A DNA stretch of 64,000 nt from NCBI RefSeq assembly GCF_011300875.1, contig NZ_CP049862.1, forward strand, positions 1,054,001 to 1,118,000, in the 5' to 3' direction. Under the pieces are notes generated by a model, which was not told where the DNA came from, searched no databases, and worked only from the letters and a program-made list of their open reading frames with translations. Position numbers and translations under genes: made by a program. Shown piece after piece: positions 42,078 through 51,342 of this stretch; the first letter of the stretch is position 1, and every line of letters starts with the position of its first letter. The DNA comes from Sanguibacter sp. HDW7. GTDB lineage: Bacteria; Actinomycetota; Actinomycetes; Actinomycetales; Cellulomonadaceae.

Positions 42078-44762
42078 ATGGAGGGTTCGCGCGGCCGCAT
42101 GGCCGTCGACCGGCACGACAGGCACGCGGCGGCGCTGCGCCGCGCCGTGGTCCCCGCGCGCCACGGCGGCTCGCACAGCTCGACGGTCTCTCGCTCCGCG
42201 GAGGTCGAGACCGTCGCGCGCGCGATCGGCTCGGGCCGATGCGCCCTCGTCTTCGGCGAGGTGGGCGTCGGCAAGACGTACGTCGTCGACGCCGCGCAGC
42301 GGCTGCTCTCGGAGAGCGAGCCGGACCTCGAGTGGCTCATGGTGTCTGCGGACCCTGACGACGGATCCGCGCTCGCGGCGCTCTCCGTCGTCCTGCCGGA
42401 GCTCCTCGCGGCTCCCGCCGACATGGAGGACCCGATGCGCACCGCGATGGCGTACGCGGTGCTGCGCGCTCGTGCGCAGGGACGTCGCCTCGTCGTGCGG
42501 GTCGAGGACGCGCACCACCTCGACGCGATGTCGCGCCACGTGCTGGTCGGGCTCGCGCGGACGGGCGAGATCGGCCTCGTCGCGACGCTGCGCCCGGGGG
42601 TCGCGCGCCGCGCGCCGTGGGTGCAGCTGTGGAAGGACGGCGTCGCGGAGCGCATCGACGTCGCGCGCTTCACGCCTGCGGAGACGGAGCGGTACGTCGC
42701 CGAGACGCTCGGTGGCGACGTCGCGGCGGACGTCGCGATCGTGCTGTGGAACAGGACGGGTGGCAACCCGCTGTTCGTGCGCGAGCTCACCCGCGTCGCG
42801 GTCGAGTCGCGCGCCCTGCTCGCGGTGGGCTCGACGTGGGTGTGGGACCGGTGGGCGCTGCTCGACCCGCGCGTGCTCGATCTCGTCCAGCACGAGCTCG
42901 TCGGGCTGTCGGCGGCCGAGCGTCTGCTGCTCGAGCAGGTCGTCGCGCTCGGCGGCGCGCTGCCGTCGGTCGTCGACGCGCTCGACGTGTCCGGGGCGTA
43001 CGTCGCGCTCGTCGCGGACCGGCTGCTCGAGGTCGTCCCGGTGCGCTCGGACGGTCCGGTGACGGTTCCTGCCTGTGTGAGAGCGCACCCGCTCGTCGCG
43101 GAGGCCCTGCGCGGGTCTGTCCCCGCGCGTGTGCGGCGTGAGGCCGTCGCGCGCTGGGAGGAGCTCACGGGTGGTGTCGCGGCGTCGGACGAGGCGCTCG
43201 TGCGGATGGTGACGGACGCGCTCGAGGTCGGGGACGCGCAGCCGATGCCACGCATCCTCGAGGCCACGACGGCCGCGCTCCGTGAGCACCGGTGCGAGCT
43301 CGTCGTGCGGCTCGTCGGCCTCGCGCTGCCGGGCGCCCGCGGCGCGGACGTGGTGCGTCTGCTCGCGACGCGCGCGTCTGCCCATCGTTTCCTGTCGCGG
43401 CCCGACGCGGCGCGTCGTGACCTCGTCACGGCGCGCGACCTCGTGGCGAGGCTCGATCTCACGGTCGCCGAGGGGCCTGAGCTCTTCAGCCTGCTCGGCC
43501 ATCTCGAAGCGGAGGTGCGGCAGTTCGCGGAGGACGACGCCGACGGCGCGCTCGAGGTCCTTGCGCTGCTGCGCGACGAGGTCGGCGTGCGCTGGCCGGA
43601 CGCGCCTGCGACGTGGTGGCAGGACGAGGAGATCTGCAGGCTCACGTGCCTCGCGGCGGCAGGACGGCACGCAGAGCCCATGGCGGCCGCGGAGGAGCTC
43701 TTCGCGGCGACGGCCCGGCGCCCGCACGCGGTGCTCCCGCTCGTGCCCTCGCTCGTCGCGGGCGCCGCGCAGATGCCCGGCGGGCACGGGGCGCTCGGTC
43801 TCGTCGAACGCTTCATGGGTGTGGCGACGGCGCACGCGGACTCTGCGTCCTGGGCGGTGTCGAACCTTGCGACCGCGGGCTTCGTCGCGTCGGGCCTGCT
43901 CGGCTACGTCATGTCGGCCGGCGACGTCGAGAAGCTGCTCGGTGCGACGGACCTGCCGTTCAACGTCGACGTCGTCGCGCTCAACCTGCTCCACGGGATC
44001 ACAGCCATGCAGGCGGGCGACTGGCCGGTCGCGAGGGCGAGGCTCGCCGCGGCGTCGCGCCGCTACGAGCACGGCGACGTCCAGGGACGGCTCGCGGTGA
44101 CGTACGCGCTCGGCGCGATCGCTGCGGCGGCCTCGGGCGAGGTCGTCGAGGCGCGCGAGCTGCTCGAGCGTGCCAGGACCGTGTCGTGGTCGGGCGTGCG
44201 GACGCTCGGCGGGTACATGGGGCTGCTGCGGCTCGACGCGCTCGCGTGGCTGCGGGACCGGGCGCTCGTCCCGGAGGCGCTCGCGCTCGCGGAGACGTGC
44301 CGGGGGGCGGGGCTCGTCCGCGTCGAGTTCGAGGCTCTGCACCGGGCCGTCGTCACGGCGCACCCTGCGGGCGGGACGCTCCTGCCGGGCGAGGAGGTCG
44401 AGGCGCTCGGGGAACGTGCGCTCGCGATCGCGCCTTTGCTTGACGGGCCGCGTGCCGCGGCGGTCGCGGCGCACCTCGAGGCTGTGCTCGCGGGTGACGA
44501 CGCGCTCGCGCTGTCGGCCGTGCGTGACATGGCGGCGGCGGGGCTCTTCGTGCCGACGGCGGCGCCGGCGGTGCAGCTGACGCGGCGGGAGTCGCAGATC
44601 GCGGCGCTCGCGGCGGCGGGGCTGAGCTCGAAGGAGATCGCGGAGCGCCTCACGTTGTCGGTACGGACGGTGGACTCGCACCTGTCGCGCATCTTCGCGA
44701 AGGCGGGGGTGCGTTCCCGCCGAGAGCTGGCAGCAGCCCTCCACCTCGACCCGACCCCCTGA
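42078..44762 (+). CDS. LuxR-family ATP-binding (LAL-like) regulator of the injection locus
   Basis: An 894-aa protein with an N-terminal STAND/AAA-type ATPase (Walker A GEVGVGKT at 60-67; RLVVRVEDAHHLD Walker B-like), a long helical repeat region and a C-terminal LuxR HTH at about 834-888 (LTRRESQIAALAAAGLSSKEIAERLTLSVRTVDSHLSRIF). It is divergent from the sheath operon across the third element copy and is the only regulator in the locus, so it is the natural binder of that element (inferred). The inducing ligand is unknown. Confidence 0.88.
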   Translation: MEGSRGRMAVDRHDRHAAALRRAVVPARHGGSHSSTVSRSAEVETVARAIGSGRCALVFGEVGVGKTYVVDAAQRLLSESEPDLEWLMVSADPDDGSALAALSVVLPELLAAPADMEDPMRTAMAYAVLRARAQGRRLVVRVEDAHHLDAMSRHVLVGLARTGEIGLVATLRPGVARRAPWVQLWKDGVAERIDVARFTPAETERYVAETLGGDVAADVAIVLWNRTGGNPLFVRELTRVAVESRALLAVGSTWVWDRWALLDPRVLDLVQHELVGLSAAERLLLEQVVALGGALPSVVDALDVSGAYVALVADRLLEVVPVRSDGPVTVPACVRAHPLVAEALRGSVPARVRREAVARWEELTGGVAASDEALVRMVTDALEVGDAQPMPRILEATTAALREHRCELVVRLVGLALPGARGADVVRLLATRASAHRFLSRPDAARRDLVTARDLVARLDLTVAEGPELFSLLGHLEAEVRQFAEDDADGALEVLALLRDEVGVRWPDAPATWWQDEEICRLTCLAAAGRHAEPMAAAEELFAATARRPHAVLPLVPSLVAGAAQMPGGHGALGLVERFMGVATAHADSASWAVSNLATAGFVASGLLGYVMSAGDVEKLLGATDLPFNVDVVALNLLHGITAMQAGDWPVARARLAAASRRYEHGDVQGRLAVTYALGAIAAAASGEVVEARELLERARTVSWSGVRTLGGYMGLLRLDALAWLRDRALVPEALALAETCRGAGLVRVEFEALHRAVVTAHPAGGTLLPGEEVEALGERALAIAPLLDGPRAAAVAAHLEAVLAGDDALALSAVRDMAAAGLFVPTAAPAVQLTRRESQIAALAAAGLSSKEIAERLTLSVRTVDSHLSRIFAKAGVRSRRELAAALHLDPTP

Positions 44763-44765
44763 CCC

Positions 44766-44915
44766 GGTCCCGTCCCACCCCCTGATCCCACGCCCCGTCC
44801 CGCATCGTCCCCTCCTGCCTCGTCCCGGTCGCGTCCCCCCGCCTCGTCCCCTCCTGCCTCGTCCCCGTCCCGTCCCCTCCTGCCTCGTACCCGTCCCACT
44901 TCGTCCCGCCCCGCA
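44766..44915. repeat. Pyrimidine-rich tandem repeat tract
   Basis: Imperfect repeats of CGTCCCCTCCTGCCTCGTCC cover about 150 bp directly after the LuxR gene stop. The strand asymmetry (nearly all C and T on the plus strand) is striking. It begins the gene-free stretch 44763-45397, which otherwise holds array B and a small CGACCAAATGGTCG palindrome near 45279-45292. Confidence 0.65.
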
Positions 44916-44921
44916 GTGTTC

Positions 44922-45238
44922 CGATAGCCGATCCGACCACCTCACAGGTCCCGATCCTTTGTTGAGCGCAGCGTGCGCGGGGAGCGTTCCCGTCGATAGT
45001 GGATCCGTACATCTCACATGCATGGATTGGCTATCGAGCGCAGCCTGCGCGGGGAGTGCCCTCGTCGATAGCGGATCGGTACATCTCACGTGCACGGATC
45101 GGCTATCGAGCATCGGGCGGGGGCCGCCAGCGGGTCGGTCCGCCTAGCTCCGTCCGGGGCATCGAGCGTCGCGTGCGCGGGGGAGCGTTCCCGTCGATAG
45201 CGGATCGGTACATCGCACGTGCATGGATCGGCTATCGG
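44922..45238. repeat. Nested-palindrome (REP-like) array B
   Basis: Palindromes of the same family as array A occupy 44993-45037, 45065-45109 and 45194-45238, with a partial copy at about 44922-44957. Outer arms are CGATAGCGGATC and GATCGGCTATCG and the centre is CACGTGCA or a variant. Copies 44993 and 45065 are exactly 72 bp apart and share the spacer TGCGCGGGGAG. The array lies just outside the LuxR gene. Confidence 0.85.
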
Positions 45239-45397
45239 GACACCGCCGGGGTGAGGTTCGGTGATCAGCAGCTCGACCTCTCGACCAAATGGTCGGTTTT
45301 GGCAGTTCTGTGGTTGGAACGAGCCGACCCGTGGTGAGACAGGTTGGCGCCGGCACGCCGTCGGGGGAGGGGGCGACCGTCCGGAGAGAGACCGACG

Positions 45398-45796
45398 CTA
45401 GTCGTCGTCCGGGTGGGGGACGTCGCGGCCGCGGAGGGCGTCGAGCGCGCGGCGCTCGCGCTTCGTCGGGCGGCCCGAGCCGCGCTCGCGGAGCGCGACG
45501 GGCGCTGCGGCCGCGAGGCGCGGCGGCGGGGGAGGCGTGCGGTCCTCGTAGGCCTCGGCCGCGAGCGGGGCCCCGACGCGCTTGGTGAGGAGCTCGCGGA
45601 CGACGACGACGCGCTCGCCAGCGTCGGTCCGGGCCCTGATCTCGTCGCCGACGCGGACCGTCGTCGACGGCTTGGCGCGCTCCCCGGCGACGCGGACGTG
45701 CCCGGCGCGGCATGCGGCGGCTGCGGCGGAGCGTGTCCGGTAGATGCGCGCGGACCACGCCCAGACGTCGACCCGGACCCTCCCACCCTCGACCAT
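45398..45796 (-). CDS. S4-domain RNA-binding protein (Hsp15/HslR-like)
   Basis: The 132-aa protein has an N-terminal S4 domain (RVDVWAWSARIYRTRSAAAAACRAGHVRVAGERAKPSTTVRVGDEI is its span; key residues R and the GHVRV turn) and a basic C-terminal tail typical of Hsp15, which rescues 50S subunits carrying nascent tRNA. A -10 hexamer TAGGCT lies 6 nt before the ATG, so the mRNA is probably leaderless. Confidence 0.87.
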   Translation of the reverse strand: MVEGGRVRVDVWAWSARIYRTRSAAAAACRAGHVRVAGERAKPSTTVRVGDEIRARTDAGERVVVVRELLTKRVGAPLAAEAYEDRTPPPPPRLAAAAPVALRERGSGRPTKRERRALDALRGRDVPHPDDD

Positions 45797-45842
45797 CCCC
45801 GCAGCCTATCGACCTGTCCGCCGAACCGGGCCGGAGAGCATC

Positions 45843-45915
45843 TCGCGAGATAGGGGCTCCGCGTCGAGATAGGGGTCGGTAGCCCACTATCTCGCGTGCG
45901 GGCCCCTATCTCGCG
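45843..45915. repeat. Clustered inverted GAGATAGGGGC sites
   Basis: Four related half-sites lie between two divergent genes: CGCGAGATAGGGGC (45844-45857), CGAGATAGGGGTC (~45865-45877), ACTATCTCGCG (~45886-45896) and GCCCCTATCTCGCG (45902-45915). Two point each way, giving a nested palindrome. It may be an operator region or another mobile palindrome. Confidence 0.6.
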
Positions 45916-45959
45916 GACGGGCCCGGGGGATGTCGGAGGGGCGTCGTAGACTCGGGCTC

Positions 45960-46292
45960 ATGAGCGAGCCGATGTTCCCGACCCACCCGGACGATCCCTC
46001 GGATCCCCGCGGTCCCGGCGGCTCGGCGACGAGCGTCCTCGAGCGCACGGAGCAGGCCCAGGAGGCCGAGCCCGGCGACCACGAGCGCTTCGCGCACTAC
46101 GTGCGCAAGGAGAAGATCATGCAGTCGGCCATGACGGGCCGTCCCGTCATCGCGCTGTGCGGCAAGGTCTGGGTCCCGGGTCGGGACCCGCAGAAGTTCC
46201 CCGTCTGCCCCGTCTGCAAGGAGATCTACGACGGCCTGCGTGACCCGCAGGACGGCGACTCCGACGGCGGCCAGGGCGACGGCGGCCGGTGA
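45960..46292 (+). CDS. DUF3039 family protein
   Basis: This 110-aa protein has the DUF3039 core HERFAHYVRKEKIMQSAMTGRPVIALCGKVWVPGRDPQKFPVCPVCKEIY (quoted landmarks: ALCGKVWVP and CPVCKEIY), with three Cys likely binding zinc. TAGACT lies 7 nt before ATG, so it is probably leaderless. It overlaps the helicase start by 4 nt (GTGA), a pairing often seen in actinobacteria. Confidence 0.88.
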   Translation: MSEPMFPTHPDDPSDPRGPGGSATSVLERTEQAQEAEPGDHERFAHYVRKEKIMQSAMTGRPVIALCGKVWVPGRDPQKFPVCPVCKEIYDGLRDPQDGDSDGGQGDGGR

Positions 46293-48172
46293 CGCCGGCC
46301 GCAGAGCAGCCTGACCTCTTCACCTCCGCGCTCACCGAACGGGTCGAGCGTGCCGCGGCGCGGGCGCGTGCCCGCATGCAGGTCGGTGGAGCCGCTCCTC
46401 GTCAGGCCGTGCAGTCCATGCCGGTGCACGCGTCGGCGGTCGCGGCGGAGCAGCTTGCTCCGGCGTTCCCGCAGCGTGCCCCGTGGGGTACGGCGACGAA
46501 GCTCCGTGCGTGGCAGGCGGAGGCGCTCGACCGCTATCGGGCGACGCAGCCGAGGGACTTCCTCGCGGTCGCGACGCCGGGCGCGGGCAAGACGACGTTC
46601 GCGCTGCGTCTGGCGACGGAGCTGCTCGAGGCCGGCACGGTGCGTCGCATCGCGATCGTCGCGCCGACCGAGCACCTCAAGCACCAGTGGGCGGACGCGG
46701 CGGCGCGCGTCGGCGTGAAGATCGACCCGAACTTCCGCAACGCACAGGGTCGCGCGGGCTCGCAGTACGACGGCGTCGCGCTCACGTATGCGCAGGTTGC
46801 TGCGAACCCTGCGCTGCACCGGGCGCGCACGGAGTCGGCGCGCACGCTCGTCATCCTCGACGAGGTGCACCACGGCGGCGACGCACTGAGCTGGGGCGAC
46901 GCGCTGCGTGAGGCGTTCGAGGATGCGACGCGACGCCTGCTGCTCACGGGCACGCCGTTCCGCTCGGACACGTCGCCGATCCCGTTCGTGCGGTACGAGC
47001 GTGACCGCGACGGCATCCGGCGCTCGTCGGCGGACTACACCTACGGCTACGGCGAGGCGCTGCGCGACCATGTCGTGCGGCCCGTGATCTTCATGTCGTA
47101 CTCGGGCCAGGTCCGCTGGCGCACGAAGGCGGGCGACGAGGTCGCGGCGCGCCTCGGCGAGCCCATGACCAAGGACATGGTCTCGCAGGCGTGGCGGACG
47201 GCCCTCGACCCGAACGGCGAGTGGATCCAGTCGGTCATCGCTGCGGCGGACACGCGCCTCACCGAGGTGCGCCGCACGGTCCCGGACGCGGGGGCGATGG
47301 TCATCGCGACGGACCAGACGGACGCGCGCGCCTACGCGGGTCACATCGCGCGGATCACGGGTCACTCGCCGACGGTCGTCCTCTCGGACGACGACGGCGC
47401 GGGCAAGAACATCGAGGAGTTCGCGAAGGGCGACTCGCGGTGGCTCGTCGCGGTGCGCATGGTCTCGGAGGGCGTCGACGTCCCGCGGCTCGCGGTGGGT
47501 GTGTACGCGACGAGCGCGTCGACCCCGCTGTTCTTCGCGCAGGCGATCGGCCGATTCGTGCGTGCGCGGCGCCGGGGCGAGACGGCGTCGGTGTTCCTGC
47601 CGTCGGTGCCGCAGCTGCTCGAGCTCGCGCACGCGATGGAGGCGGAGCGCGACCATGCGCTGGACCGCCCGCGCAACGAGGCGGAGGGGCAGGACCCTGA
47701 GGCCGACCTGCTCGCTGCGGCGAACCGTGAGGAGAAGGGCTCGGACGACCTGCTCGGCTCGTTCGAGGCGCTCGAGGCTCAGGCGTCGTTCGACAAGGTG
47801 CTCTTCGACGGCGGCGAGTTCGGCCTGGGCGCGGACGTCGGCTCGGACGAGGAGCTCGACTTCCTGGGCCTGCCGGGGCTCCTCGACGCGGAGCAGGTGA
47901 CGACGCTCCTGCGGCAGCGCCAGGCGGGCCAGGTGGCGCGCGGGCGCCAGGAGATCGACACGGAGGAGTTCGACCACCGGCGGGCGGCAGACCTCCGCAA
48001 GGAGCTGAGCCAGCTCGTTGCGGGCTGGGCACGGCGCTCGGGCAAGCCGCACGGCACGATCCACACGGAGCTGCGCCGACGCTGCGGCGGGCCGGACGTG
48101 CCGCAGGCGACGGTCGAGCAGCTCGAGCAGCGTGTCGCGATGGTGCGCGGCTGGTTCGTCGGGCGGAAGTGA
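46289..48172 (+). CDS. Superfamily 2 DEAD/DEAH-box helicase
   Basis: The 627-aa protein has Walker A TPGAGKT (residues 96-102), motif II DEVH (191-194), motif III LLTGTPFRSD and motif VI-like QAIGRFVRARRRGE. It belongs to the XPB/type III restriction-like helicases. The C-terminal ~120 residues are acidic then basic, with a final HTH-like region (GKPHGTIHTELRRRCGGPDVPQATVEQLEQR). Coupled to DUF3039. The substrate is unknown. Confidence 0.9.
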   Translation: MTPAAEQPDLFTSALTERVERAAARARARMQVGGAAPRQAVQSMPVHASAVAAEQLAPAFPQRAPWGTATKLRAWQAEALDRYRATQPRDFLAVATPGAGKTTFALRLATELLEAGTVRRIAIVAPTEHLKHQWADAAARVGVKIDPNFRNAQGRAGSQYDGVALTYAQVAANPALHRARTESARTLVILDEVHHGGDALSWGDALREAFEDATRRLLLTGTPFRSDTSPIPFVRYERDRDGIRRSSADYTYGYGEALRDHVVRPVIFMSYSGQVRWRTKAGDEVAARLGEPMTKDMVSQAWRTALDPNGEWIQSVIAAADTRLTEVRRTVPDAGAMVIATDQTDARAYAGHIARITGHSPTVVLSDDDGAGKNIEEFAKGDSRWLVAVRMVSEGVDVPRLAVGVYATSASTPLFFAQAIGRFVRARRRGETASVFLPSVPQLLELAHAMEAERDHALDRPRNEAEGQDPEADLLAAANREEKGSDDLLGSFEALEAQASFDKVLFDGGEFGLGADVGSDEELDFLGLPGLLDAEQVTTLLRQRQAGQVARGRQEIDTEEFDHRRAADLRKELSQLVAGWARRSGKPHGTIHTELRRRCGGPDVPQATVEQLEQRVAMVRGWFVGRK

Positions 48173-48224
48173 GGCGCACCGGGCGACCTGCTCGGATGTC
48201 GGGGCCCCGACGTAGGCTGGAGCC

Positions 48225-48554
48225 GTGATCCTCGACCTGCCTCCGGTGCGTGTCTCGACGGACCCCGGTGCCGAGATCGAGGGCGCGGGGGCCACGGACG
48301 TGCTCGCGCGCACGGAGGACGCGTGGGTGACGCTCGTGTGGAACGACCCGGTCAACCTCATGACGTACGTCGCGTACGTCTTCGAGTCGTACTTCGGCTA
48401 TCCGCCGGCCAAGGCGGAGGAGCTCATGCTGCGCGTGCACCACGAGGGGCGCACGGTCGTCTCGAGCGGGGGCCGCGAGCACATGGAGCGTGACGTGCAG
48501 GCGATGCACGAGTTCGGGCTGTGGGCCACCATGCAGAAGGCGGGGGAGTCGTGA
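48225..48554 (+). CDS. clpS: ATP-dependent Clp protease adaptor ClpS
   Basis: The 109-aa adaptor has the ClpS motifs [43 protein letters not shown] (landmarks WNDPVN and the His of HHEG) that bind N-degrons and hand them to ClpAP/ClpCP. GTG 48225 follows TAGGCT by 6 nt, a leaderless arrangement. The stop overlaps the DUF2017 start. Confidence 0.95.
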   Translation: MILDLPPVRVSTDPGAEIEGAGATDVLARTEDAWVTLVWNDPVNLMTYVAYVFESYFGYPPAKAEELMLRVHHEGRTVVSSGGREHMERDVQAMHEFGLWATMQKAGES

Positions 48555-49252
48555 GGCCCTTCGAGGAGTCGGACGGTCGGTTCGTCGCGCGGCTCACGCG
48601 CGACGAGCGCTTCGCGATCGCGCAGGTCGCGGAGCAGGTCGTCGAGCTTCTCGAGCAGGAGATCGACGGGCTCGAGGAGATCGCGGCGGCGGTGGCCGAC
48701 GACGGCCTGCCGGCGTCGCTCCTGGGGCTCGACGACTCCCGGGTCGAGGCTCCGACGGACCCTGCGGTCCGCAGGCTGCTGCCGAACGCGGCGCCGACGG
48801 ACGCGGCGGTGGGCGAGGAGTTCCGGCGGCTCACGCAGACGGACCTCGCGCTGTCGAAGGTCGGGCGGCTCACGGCACTGTGCGAGGCACTCGTGGGTGC
48901 GGACGAGCCGCTGCTCGACCTCGTCGACGACGAGGACGACGCTGCCGTCGACGCGATCCTTGACGACGACGACCTCGGCTCGCGGGAGATCGCGCTCGAG
49001 CCGTCCGACACGCAGTCGTTCGCGGGTGCGCTCACGGACGTGCGGCTCGTCCTCGCGGAGCGTCTGGGGATCGTCACGGACGTCGACTCGGACCGGCTGG
49101 CGACGGCGGTCGAGCAGGCGTGGCGCGGGGAGGCGGAGCTCGAGCCGCGGACCGAGCTGCTCGGCTCGGTGTTCCTCCTCGCGGGGTACCTGCAGGAGTC
49201 GCTCCTCGACCTCATGCTCGCGCGCCTGCGCGGCGCGGGGCCGGCGATCTGA
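48551..49252 (+). CDS. DUF2017 family protein
   Basis: The 233-aa helical protein is the actinobacterial DUF2017 protein that follows clp[25 protein letters not shown] at the start, [15 protein letters not shown], and a C-terminal [11 protein letters not shown] and [17 protein letters not shown]. The GTGA overlap gives coupled expression with clpS. The function is unknown. Confidence 0.88.
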   Translation: MRPFEESDGRFVARLTRDERFAIAQVAEQVVELLEQEIDGLEEIAAAVADDGLPASLLGLDDSRVEAPTDPAVRRLLPNAAPTDAAVGEEFRRLTQTDLALSKVGRLTALCEALVGADEPLLDLVDDEDDAAVDAILDDDDLGSREIALEPSDTQSFAGALTDVRLVLAERLGIVTDVDSDRLATAVEQAWRGEAELEPRTELLGSVFLLAGYLQESLLDLMLARLRGAGPAI

Positions 49253-49363
49253 GGCGCTCGCCTGGGTGTTCTTGCTGCTCCTCGGCGTGCGGACCGCGTG
49301 ATTCGCGGGCAGGGTAGAGATCAGGAAGACCCCGCCCAGGGGTCCAACTGAGAGGAGTGTTCC

Positions 49364-49516
49364 ATGCCTAGCTGGCTCATCATCCTGCTCGTCGGTGTCG
49401 TGCTCGTCATCCTGGGAGTCGCGACCGAGATCGGAAAGTTCCTCATCTGGATCGGCGTCGTCGTCCTCATCGTGAGCCTCGTCCTCAGCCTCGTCGGGCG
49501 CGGCCGCAAGGTGTAG
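49364..49516 (+). CDS. Small two-helix membrane protein (50 aa)
   Basis: ATG 49364 has GAGAGGAG 7 nt upstream. The peptide is MPSWLIILLVGVVLVILGVA, TEIGKFLIWIGVVVLIVSLV, LSLVGRGRKV: two membrane helices with a basic C-terminus. Similar small hydrophobic proteins are common in actinobacteria and unnamed. It is followed by two terminators, so it is a single-gene unit. Confidence 0.8.
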   Translation: MPSWLIILLVGVVLVILGVATEIGKFLIWIGVVVLIVSLVLSLVGRGRKV

Positions 49517-49519
49517 CGC

Positions 49520-49591
49520 CGGTCGCCGTCCGTCACGGACGGCGACCGCCCGCCCGTGGAGCGCGGCACCCCGAGGGGTGTCGCGCTCCAC
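49520..49591 (+). terminator. Tandem terminators after the small membrane protein
   Basis: Hairpin 1: 49520-49533 with 49535-49548 (GGTCGCCGTCCGT and complement). Hairpin 2: 49556-49572 with 49575-49591 (17-bp arms, one G/T wobble). Both lie between the stop at 49516 and murI. Confidence 0.85.
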
Positions 49592-49679
49592 GCACGTCCG
49601 GGGCCGGACGTCTGTGACATTGCGCTCACCGTGACGTGCCCTGCGGCCAGTGTCGGTGTCCCCGGCTAGCCTGGGTCGC

Positions 49680-50504
49680 GTGAATGACGCGCCCATCGGG
49701 ATCTTCGACTCGGGAGTCGGCGGCCTCACGGTCGCCCGGTCGATCATCGACCAGCTGCCGAACGAGTCGCTGAGCTATATCGGCGACACCGCGCACAGCC
49801 CGTACGGGCCGCGGCCGATCGCCCAGGTCCGTGCGCTCGCGCTCGACGTCATGGACCGTCTCGTCGAGGACGGCGTGAAGATGCTCGTCATCGCGTGCAA
49901 CAGCGCGTCGGCGGCCGTCCTGCGTGACGCGCGCGAGCGGTACACGGTGCGGCTCGGGCTGCCGGTCGTCGAGGTCATCTATCCGGCGGCACGCCGCGCG
50001 CTCGCGGCGACGCGCTCGGGTCGCATCGGGGTCATCGGCACACGGGCGACGGTCGACTCGCGGGCGTACGAGGACGCGCTGGGCGTGGCGGCGGGCATCC
50101 ATGTGACGTCGCAGGCGTGCCCGGAGTTCGTCTCGCTCGTCGAGGACGGACGTACGTCGGGTCCCGAGGTCCTCGAGGTCGCTCGGGGCTATCTCGAGCC
50201 GCTCCGGGAGGCGGGCGTCGACACGCTCGTGCTCGGCTGCACGCACTACCCGCTGCTCACGGGCCCGATCAGCTACGTCATGGGCGAGGACGTCACGCTC
50301 GTCTCGAGCGCCGAGGAGACGGCGAAGGACGTCTACCGGACGCTCGTCGCGCACGGGCTGGAGCGCTCCGCGGACGCCGACGCGCCTGAGCACCTCTTCC
50401 GCACGACCGGTGACCCGGAGGTCTTCCACCGCCTCGCCCGCCGCTTCCTCGGCCCGGAGGTCGCGCGCGTCGACGAGGTCCCGTCCGCGGAGGTGACCCG
50501 GTGA
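49680..50504 (+). CDS. murI: Glutamate racemase
   Basis: MurI makes D-glutamate for peptidoglycan. The 274-aa protein has the N-terminal [17 protein letters not shown], catalytic Cys73 in IACNSASA and catalytic Cys187 in [12 protein letters not shown] 49680 follows TAGCCT by 7 nt, so transcription is probably leaderless; ORFs reaching further upstream would cross this promoter. Its stop overlaps the MBL gene. Confidence 0.96.
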   Translation: MNDAPIGIFDSGVGGLTVARSIIDQLPNESLSYIGDTAHSPYGPRPIAQVRALALDVMDRLVEDGVKMLVIACNSASAAVLRDARERYTVRLGLPVVEVIYPAARRALAATRSGRIGVIGTRATVDSRAYEDALGVAAGIHVTSQACPEFVSLVEDGRTSGPEVLEVARGYLEPLREAGVDTLVLGCTHYPLLTGPISYVMGEDVTLVSSAEETAKDVYRTLVAHGLERSADADAPEHLFRTTGDPEVFHRLARRFLGPEVARVDEVPSAEVTR

Positions 50505-51298
50505 GGCTGACGATCGTGGGCTGCACGGGCTCGATGGCGGGCCCGGAGTCGGCCGCGTCGAGCTACCTGCTCGAGGCCGACGACACGGACGGGCGCACGT
50601 GGCGCCTGCTGCTCGACTGCGGCTCGGGCGCGTTCGGGCCGCTGCAGACGCTCGTCGACCCGACGACGATCGACGCGGTCGGCGTCACGCACATGCACCC
50701 GGACCACTTCGCGGACCTGTGCGGCCTCTACGTGTACCTGCGGTACCACCCGACGGTCGGCACGGCGTCGCGGCCGTGCGAGCGGCCGCTCGAGGTGCGG
50801 GGACCGGAGGGGGCGGGGTCGAAGGTCGCGGTGACGTTCGGTCTCGACGAGGGTGAGAACCTCGACTGCATGGCGTTCTCCGGCTGGGACGGCGCGCCCT
50901 GGCACGTGGGTCCCATGCGTGTCGAGGCGTTCCGCGTCGAGCACCCTGTCGAGGCCTACGCGCTGCGCGTCACGGGCCCCTCGGAGGCGGACCCCTCGCG
51001 CGAGGTGACGTTCGTGTATTCGGGCGACACCGACGAGTGCGACGGGATCGTCGAGGCTGCGCGTGACGCTGACCTCCTGCTCGTCGAGGCTGCGTTCGTC
51101 GAGGGGCGTGACGAGCCGCGCGGCATCCACCTCACGGGCGTGCGCGCGGGTCGTGTCGCGACGCGCGCGGGCGCGCGCTCCGTCGTCCTCACGCACCTGC
51201 AGCCGTGGACCGAGCCCGCCGTCGTCCTCGCGGAGGCGCGGACGACGTACGAGGGTCCTCTCGACCTTGCGCGGCCTCTCGCTGTGCACACCGTCTGA
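50501..51298 (+). CDS. MBL-fold metal-dependent hydrolase (RNase Z-like)
   Basis: The 265-aa protein has the metallo-beta-lactamase signature THMHPDHF (His64, His66, Asp68, His69), an N-terminal [20 protein letters not shown], then [27 protein letters not shown] and LTHLQPW for the remaining metal ligands. It is the conserved actinobacterial neighbour between murI and rdgB. The substrate is not known. Confidence 0.9.
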   Translation: MRLTIVGCTGSMAGPESAASSYLLEADDTDGRTWRLLLDCGSGAFGPLQTLVDPTTIDAVGVTHMHPDHFADLCGLYVYLRYHPTVGTASRPCERPLEVRGPEGAGSKVAVTFGLDEGENLDCMAFSGWDGAPWHVGPMRVEAFRVEHPVEAYALRVTGPSEADPSREVTFVYSGDTDECDGIVEAARDADLLLVEAAFVEGRDEPRGIHLTGVRAGRVATRAGARSVVLTHLQPWTEPAVVLAEARTTYEGPLDLARPLAVHTV

Positions 51299-51342
51299 CA
51301 GGGCGCTGCCCCTCCTGTCCCGACCCACACCAAGGAGCCCCC

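Noticed and set aside
44922-45238. Small ORFs through array B
   Set aside because: They translate the repeats (recurring DRLSS-like peptides) and have no ribosome-binding sites.
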